From Streptomyces sp. 130 (lineage in GTDB: Bacteria > Actinomycetota > Actinomycetes > Streptomycetales > Streptomycetaceae), in contig NZ_VJNO01000048.1 of assembly GCF_007096885.1 (NCBI RefSeq), forward strand, positions 1 through 44,146: DNA of 44,146 bases, written 5' to 3'. Under the pieces are notes generated by a model. The model saw only the letters and a program-made list of their open reading frames with translations, was not told the DNA's origin and did not search any database. The position numbers and the translations under genes were made by a program. Below, in pieces: positions 39,398 through 44,146 of the stretch; positions within the stretch are counted from its first letter, which is position 1, and each line of letters starts with the position of its first letter.

Positions 39398-40831
39398 GTG
39401 AGCAACGGCAACGGCAACGGCGACGTACGTCTCTGGGGCGCCCGCTTCGCCGACGGACCGGCCGAGGCGCTGGCCCGGCTGTCCGCTTCCGTCCACTTCG
39501 ACTGGCGCCTCGCGCCGTACGACATCGCCGGCTCCCGCGCCCACGCCCGCGTCCTCCACAAGGCGGGCCTGCTCACCGAGGACGAGCTGAACCGGATGAC
39601 CGCCGGGCTCGACCAGCTCGAAGCGGACGTGGCCGACGGCTCCTTCACCGGCACCATCGCCGACGAGGACGTCCACACCGCCCTGGAGCGCGGCCTGCTG
39701 GAGCGGCTGGGCCCCGACCTCGGCGGCAAGCTCCGCGCCGGCCGGTCCCGCAACGACCAGATCGCCACGCTCTTCCGGATGTACCTGCGCGACCACGCCC
39801 GCGTCATCGGCGGTCTCGTCGCCGACCTCCAGGACGCCCTGGTCGGCCTCGCCGAGGCCCACCCGGACGTCGCCATGCCCGGCCGTACGCACCTCCAGCA
39901 CGCCCAGCCGGTGCTCTTCGCCCACCACGTCCTGGCCCACGCGCAGTCCCTGTCCCGGGACGCGGAGCGGCTGCGGCAGTGGGACGAGCGGACCGCCGTC
40001 TCGCCGTACGGCTCCGGCGCGCTGGCCGGGTCCTCGCTGGGGCTCGACCCGGAAGCCGTCGCGGCCGACCTCGGCTTCGAGCGGGGTTCGGTGGGCAATT
40101 CGATCGACGGCACGGCGTCCCGGGACTTCGTCGCCGAGTTCGCGTTCGTCACCGCGATGATCGGCGTCAACCTCTCCCGGATCGCCGAGGAGATCATCAT
40201 CTGGAACACGAAGGAGTTCTCCTTCGTCACCCTGCACGACGCCTTCTCGACCGGCTCCTCGATCATGCCGCAGAAGAAGAACCCGGACATCGCCGAACTC
40301 GCCCGGGGCAAGTCGGGCCGGCTCATCGGCAACCTCACGGGCCTGATGGCCACGCTCAAGGCGCTGCCGCTCGCGTACAACCGCGACCTCCAGGAGGACA
40401 AGGAGCCGGTCTTCGACTCCTGCGACCAGCTGGAGGTCCTGCTCCCCGCCTTCACCGGCATGATGGCGACGCTCACGGTCAACCGGGAGCGCATGGAGGA
40501 GCTGGCCCCGGCCGGCTTCTCGCTCGCGACGGACATCGCGGAGTGGCTGGTCAAGAAGGGCGTGCCGTTCCGGGTCGCCCACGAGGTGGCCGGCGAGTGC
40601 GTCAGGGAGTGCGAGCGCCACGGCATCGAGCTGGACGAGCTGACGGACGAGCAGTTCGCGACGATCTCCGAGCACCTGACCCCGGAGGTCCGCACCGTCC
40701 TCGACGTGGCCGGCGCCCTCGCCTCCCGCAGCGGGCGCGGTGGCACCGCCCCCTCGGCCGTCGCCGCCCAGCTGGCCGAGGTCAAGGCCGACCTCGCCGT
40801 GCAGCACGCCTGGGCGGACGCGCGCAAGTAG
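39398..40831 (+). CDS. argH: Argininosuccinate lyase
   Basis: A 477-residue lyase of the fumarase/aspartase superfamily, last step of arginine synthesis (argininosuccinate to arginine and fumarate). LWGARFADGPAEAL, LRAGRSRNDQIAT, GRTHLQHAQPVLFAHH (catalytic His) and the signature GSSIMPQKKNPD (catalytic Ser loop) are all present. The start is GTG 39398 behind CGAGGAG. It has its own ARG-box promoter and is separated from argCJBDR. argG and argF are not in the window. Confidence 0.97.
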   Translation: MSNGNGNGDVRLWGARFADGPAEALARLSASVHFDWRLAPYDIAGSRAHARVLHKAGLLTEDELNRMTAGLDQLEADVADGSFTGTIADEDVHTALERGLLERLGPDLGGKLRAGRSRNDQIATLFRMYLRDHARVIGGLVADLQDALVGLAEAHPDVAMPGRTHLQHAQPVLFAHHVLAHAQSLSRDAERLRQWDERTAVSPYGSGALAGSSLGLDPEAVAADLGFERGSVGNSIDGTASRDFVAEFAFVTAMIGVNLSRIAEEIIIWNTKEFSFVTLHDAFSTGSSIMPQKKNPDIAELARGKSGRLIGNLTGLMATLKALPLAYNRDLQEDKEPVFDSCDQLEVLLPAFTGMMATLTVNRERMEELAPAGFSLATDIAEWLVKKGVPFRVAHEVAGECVRECERHGIELDELTDEQFATISEHLTPEVRTVLDVAGALASRSGRGGTAPSAVAAQLAEVKADLAVQHAWADARK

Positions 40832-40896
40832 TCGAAACCGCATCGCGGGCTACGTTGAAGGGTAGGCGCGTCCTGCCCGACGACGAGGAGCCCGCG

Positions 40897-41868
40897 ATGC
40901 CGTTCGCCCGACTGTCCGAAGCGACCACCCCCACCGCCCGCATCGGGCTCGGCCTGGCCGCCGTCGGCCGGCCCGGCTACATCAACCTCCACCGCGACCG
41001 CGACCTGCCCCCGGACCGGTCGCCCGACGCCCTGCGCGACCGTACGCACGAACTCCTCGACGCCGCCTACGCGCAGGGCGTCCGCTACGTCGACACGGCT
41101 CGCTCCTACGGGCGCGCCGAGGAGTTCCTGGCCGGCTGGCTCGCCGCGCACCCCGAGGCGGACGACGTCGTCGTGGGCAGCAAATGGGGCTACACCTACA
41201 CCGCCGGCTGGGGCCTCGACGCGGAGGTGCACGAGGTCAAGGACCACAGCCTCGCCGCGTTCGAACGCCAGCGCGCCGAAACCGCCGCCCTGCTCGGCGA
41301 CCGGCTCGACCTCTACCAGATCCACTCGGTCACCCCGGACAGCCCGGCGCTCACCGACAAGGAGCTCCACGCCCGCCTCGCCGAACTGGCCGCGCGGGGC
41401 GTCGGCGTCGGGATCTCCACCAGCGGCCCCGCCCAGGCCGAGGCGATCCTCGCCGCGCTCGCCGTCACGGTGGACGGCGCCCCCCTCTTCCGTACCGTCC
41501 AGGCCACCTACAACGCGCTGGAGACCTCGGCGGGGCCCGCGCTCGCCGAGGCGCACGCCGCCGGGCTCACCGTGATCGTCAAGGAGGGCATGGCCAACGG
41601 CAGGCTCGCCGGCGACCGGGCGCCCGCCGTCGTGCGGGAGATCGCCGACGAGGAGGGGCTCGGGAGCGACGCGGTCGCCCTGGCCCTGGTGCTCCATCAG
41701 CCGTGGGCCGGTGTCGTGCTCTCCGGCGCGGCCACCGTCGCCCAGCTCTCCGGCAACCTGCACGCGGCCGTCCCCCTCCTCGACGAGGAACGGCGCACGA
41801 GGCTGGAGGCCCTGGTGGAGGAGCCGGAGGCGTACTGGCGGCACCGCGCCTCGCTGCCCTGGAGCTGA
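40897..41868 (+). CDS. Aldo/keto reductase
   Basis: A 323-residue AKR with a TIM-barrel fold. The catalytic tetrad is visible: D and Y in VDTARSYGRAEEFL, K in VVGSKWGY and H in DLYQIHSV. It should reduce an aldehyde or ketone with NADPH; the substrate is unknown. ATG 40897 follows GAGGAG. Downstream is the TetR operator, whose 13-bp stem could also help terminate this transcript. Confidence 0.9.
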   Translation: MPFARLSEATTPTARIGLGLAAVGRPGYINLHRDRDLPPDRSPDALRDRTHELLDAAYAQGVRYVDTARSYGRAEEFLAGWLAAHPEADDVVVGSKWGYTYTAGWGLDAEVHEVKDHSLAAFERQRAETAALLGDRLDLYQIHSVTPDSPALTDKELHARLAELAARGVGVGISTSGPAQAEAILAALAVTVDGAPLFRTVQATYNALETSAGPALAEAHAAGLTVIVKEGMANGRLAGDRAPAVVREIADEEGLGSDAVALALVLHQPWAGVVLSGAATVAQLSGNLHAAVPLLDEERRTRLEALVEEPEAYWRHRASLPWS

Positions 41869-41885
41869 CGGGCGGGACGCCACTC

Positions 41886-41923
41886 ACCCGAATGAGACGC
41901 TGATGTCTCATTCGGGTTAGTGT
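41886..41923 (+). promoter_or_regulatory. TetR operator and leaderless promoter
   Basis: ACCCGAATGAGAC (41886-41898) and its exact reverse complement (41905-41917) flank a 6-bp spacer, a 32-bp palindrome of the kind bound by TetR dimers. TAGTGT (41918-41923) abuts it as the -10 and predicts a start on the A of the tetR ATG at 41930. Confidence 0.75.
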
Positions 41924-41929
41924 TGTCCC

Positions 41930-42481
41930 ATGACTCTTGATCGTGAGCAGGTGCTGCGCAGCGCCGCCGCCCTGCTGACCCGTAAATCCACCGCCACCAT
42001 GGACGAGGTCGCCAAGGCGGCCGGCATCGGGCGCGCCACCCTGCACCGGCACTTCGCCGGCCGGGACGCCCTGGTCAGGGCGTTGGAGGAGCTGGGCATC
42101 CAGGAGTTCGAGGCGGCCCTCGACGCCGCCGCGATGGACGAGGGCACGAGCGAGGAGGCGCTGCGCCGCTTCGTCCGCGCGGTGGAGCCGAGCGCCGGGC
42201 TGCTCTCGTTCCTCGTGACGGAGAACCAGCTCTGGGAGGACGGCGACCAGAACGCCGGCTGGGACCGGCTGGACGCCCGCGTCGCCGCCTTCTTCCGGCG
42301 CGGCCAGGAGCGCGGCGAATTCCGCATCGACCTGACCCCGGCCTGGCTCACCGAGGCGCTGTACGGGCTCATCGGCAGTGGGGCGTGGGCCGTTCAGGCG
42401 GGCCGGGTGGCCGCGCGGGACTTCCCGTACATGATCGCCGAGTTGCTGCTCGGCGGCGCACGCCGGAGCGTGGAGCAATGA
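41930..42481 (+). CDS. TetR-family transcriptional regulator
   Basis: A 183-residue TetR protein. The HTH is at about 20-55 (TMDEVAKAAGIGRATLHRHFAGRDALVRAL); the C-terminal helical domain binds the ligand. It begins without a Shine-Dalgarno, directly downstream of a -10 box and a long palindrome that it most likely binds. Its stop overlaps the MFS start (ATGA at 42478), so the two form one operon in which the regulator controls its own efflux pump. Confidence 0.92.
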   Translation: MTLDREQVLRSAAALLTRKSTATMDEVAKAAGIGRATLHRHFAGRDALVRALEELGIQEFEAALDAAAMDEGTSEEALRRFVRAVEPSAGLLSFLVTENQLWEDGDQNAGWDRLDARVAAFFRRGQERGEFRIDLTPAWLTEALYGLIGSGAWAVQAGRVAARDFPYMIAELLLGGARRSVEQ

Positions 42482-44022
42482 GCAGCGTCGAAGAGCACCC
42501 GGAGCCCCCCGTCGACCCGTACCGCCCCGGGCGGTGGATCGCGCTGGCCGTCCTCGTCCTCGCCGTGCTGCTGGTGGCCGTCGACGCGACCGTGCTCGGC
42601 CTGGCGACCCCGTTCCTCAGCGAGGACCTGGAGCCGACCGGCACCCAGCTGCTCTGGATCGGTGACGTCTACTCCTTCGTCATCGCCGGGCTCCTGGTCT
42701 CCATGGGCAGCCTCGGTGACCGCATCGGGCGCAAGAAGCTGCTGCTGTGCGGCGCCACCGCGTTCGGCGCGGTCTCGGTGCTCAACGCCTACGCGCACAC
42801 GCCCGAGATGATGATCGTGGCGCGGGCGCTGCTCGGCGTCGCGGGCGCCACCCTGATGCCGTCCACCCTCGCCCTGATCCGCAACCTCTTCCACGACCCC
42901 CGCGAGCGCAGCCTCGCCATCGGCATCTGGGGCGCGATGGCCTCGGCCGGCGCGGCCGTGGGGCCGGTCGTCGGCGGCTTCCTGCTCGAACACTTCTGGT
43001 GGGGCTCGGTCTTCCTGATCAACCTGCCCGTCATGGCGGTGCTCGTGGCGGTCGGCGTCAAGATTATCCCCGAGTCGAAGAACCCGGCGCCCGGACCCTG
43101 GGACCTGCCGAGCGTGGGCCTCTCGCTGGTCGGCATGATCGGGGTCGTCTACGCCATCAAGGAGATGGCCGCGCACGGCGCGAGCTGGACCTCCGCCCTG
43201 GTGGGCGTCGCCGGCCTGCTGGCGCTGGTCTGGTTCGTACGCCGTCAGTTCCGGCTCACCGCGCCGCTGCTGGACATGCGGCTCTTCCACCACCGGGGCT
43301 TCTCCGGCGCGGTCCTCGCCGATCTGCTGACCATCCTCGGCCTGTCCGGGATCGTCTTCTTCCTCTCCCAGTTCCTCCAGCTGGTCCAGGGCCGCGGACC
43401 GCTGGAGGCCGGGCTCGCCGAACTGCCCGCCGCCGTGGGCGCGGTCACCGCGGGCCTGCTGGCGGGCTCGGTCGCCCGGCGGTTCACCGTACGGGCGGTG
43501 GTGTCCGGCGGGCTCGGCGCGATCGGCCTGGCGCTGGCCGCGGTCGCCGCCGTCCACCGGGACACGGCCTACCCGCTGATCGGCGCGCTGCTCCTGATCG
43601 TCGGCGTGGGCGCGGGCTTCGCGTTCACCGTGACGTCCGACGTCATCCTCTCCAGCGTCCCCAAGGAGCACGCGGGCGCCGCCTCCGCGGTCTCCGAGAC
43701 GGCCTACGAGCTGGGCGCGGCGCTGGGCATCGCGCTGCTCGGCTCCATCGTGACCGGCGCCTACAAGAGCTTCCAGGCCCCGCCCGGCACCCCGCCCGCC
43801 GTCTCGGACGCCGCGCACGAATCGCTCGGCGGTGCCGTGGAGTCCTCGCACCTGCTGCCGCCGCCCGAGGCCCACGAGCTGGTCTCCGCCGCCCAGGACG
43901 CCTTCGTGGACGGGCTGCACCTCGCCTCGGTCGTCGGCGCCGTCGTCCTGGTGGCGACCGCGGCCGCCGCCTGGTTCCTGCTGCGCGGCCAGGAGCTGGA
44001 GGAGGGCATCACGCACGAGTAG
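42478..44022 (+). CDS. MFS transporter, DHA2 family (14 helices)
   Basis: A 514-residue major facilitator drug:H+ antiporter of the 14-helix type. GSLGDRIGRKKLLL is motif A and IGIWGAMASAGAAVGPVVGGF is the antiporter motif C. The first helix (LAVLVLAVLLVAVDATVLGLA) has the typical DxT. It is close to QacA/SmvA-like multidrug pumps and probably exports a toxic compound or antibiotic whose identity is unknown. It is translationally coupled to tetR. No terminator is seen before the low-complexity end. Confidence 0.93.
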   Translation: MSSVEEHPEPPVDPYRPGRWIALAVLVLAVLLVAVDATVLGLATPFLSEDLEPTGTQLLWIGDVYSFVIAGLLVSMGSLGDRIGRKKLLLCGATAFGAVSVLNAYAHTPEMMIVARALLGVAGATLMPSTLALIRNLFHDPRERSLAIGIWGAMASAGAAVGPVVGGFLLEHFWWGSVFLINLPVMAVLVAVGVKIIPESKNPAPGPWDLPSVGLSLVGMIGVVYAIKEMAAHGASWTSALVGVAGLLALVWFVRRQFRLTAPLLDMRLFHHRGFSGAVLADLLTILGLSGIVFFLSQFLQLVQGRGPLEAGLAELPAAVGAVTAGLLAGSVARRFTVRAVVSGGLGAIGLALAAVAAVHRDTAYPLIGALLLIVGVGAGFAFTVTSDVILSSVPKEHAGAASAVSETAYELGAALGIALLGSIVTGAYKSFQAPPGTPPAVSDAAHESLGGAVESSHLLPPPEAHELVSAAQDAFVDGLHLASVVGAVVLVATAAAAWFLLRGQELEEGITHE

Positions 44023-44037
44023 GACGCGTACGAGAGG

Positions 44038-44146
44038 GCCCCCCCCCCCCCCCCCCCGGGGGGGGGGGGCCCCGGGGCCGGGCCCGCGGGGGGCGGGGCC
44101 GGCCGGGGGGGGGGGGGGGGGGCGCGGGAGAGCCGGCGGGCCCCCC
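44038..44146. other. Low-complexity G/C end, probable artefact
   Basis: After the MFS stop, sequence passes within 16 bases into long runs of C and G with almost no A or T. This mirrors the left end and looks like an assembly artefact, so any real terminator of the tetR-MFS operon is lost. Confidence 0.7.

Noticed and set aside
38098..41883. A 1261-codon minus-strand open frame running through argH
   Set aside because: Only the last ~390 codons (HEAT-repeat protein) look real; the rest is antisense to argH and the aldo/keto reductase gene.

Overview
The window is a stretch of core chromosome from a very GC-rich actinomycete, almost certainly a Streptomyces. Third codon positions are nearly always G or C, TANNNT -10 elements are common, and many genes look leaderless. 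From general knowledge of Streptomyces gene order, the run infC-rpmI-rplT-trmH-kinase-pheST followed by argCJBDR and argH resembles the S. coelicolor core chromosome. I found no transposase, integrase, CRISPR array, rRNA or tRNA. The first ~110 and last ~110 bases are almost pure G/C runs and look like assembly or end artefacts.

Layout. 209-8861 is accessory and housekeeping: an XRE-cupin regulator, a TDT-family permease divergent from a LysR regulator, a GNAT/phosphotransferase pair, a PLP-dependent amino acid deaminase/aldolase-like enzyme, a membrane protein coupled to a mycosin-like subtilase, and an SseB protein. 9165-17381 is translation: a DUF1844 gene, a long structured leader, infC (apparently starting at AUC), rpmI, rplT, a TrmH-type methyltransferase, an orphan PAS histidine kinase, pheS and pheT. 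17692-26896 holds an NsdA-like TPR regulator, 3-hydroxybutyryl-CoA dehydrogenase, a Tat-exported glycosidase-like protein, DUF1918, a divergent EamA/MocR pair, a phosphatase-fold protein lacking its catalytic histidines, a Clp-N/HTH protein with two operators, a cyclophilin and a DinB protein.

26937-32410 carries an HTH-less LysR effector-domain protein divergent from a DUF5997 gene, a secreted FG-GAP protein, GAPDH, and a coupled VOC/GlxA-type pair. 32510-40831 is arginine biosynthesis: argC-argJ-argB-argD-argR with overlapping stop/start codons. argH lies 2 kb further on, beyond an L,D-transpeptidase-like gene and a HEAT-repeat gene on the other strand. Both argC and argH have ARG-box-like palindromes on their promoters, consistent with control by the ArgR made here. 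The window ends with an aldo/keto reductase and a TetR-MFS efflux pair behind a 13-bp-arm palindrome.

The most interesting non-coding signals are: (i) two copies of TGTCAAC-N5-GTTGACA built into the promoter of the Clp-N/HTH gene; (ii) the structured infC leader with a terminator-like hairpin plus U-run, and an AUC start; (iii) palindromic divergent starts at the EamA/MocR pair; (iv) the divergent, apparently leaderless DUF5997/LysR-effector pair; and (v) a general pattern of TANNNT boxes 6-8 nt upstream of start codons.
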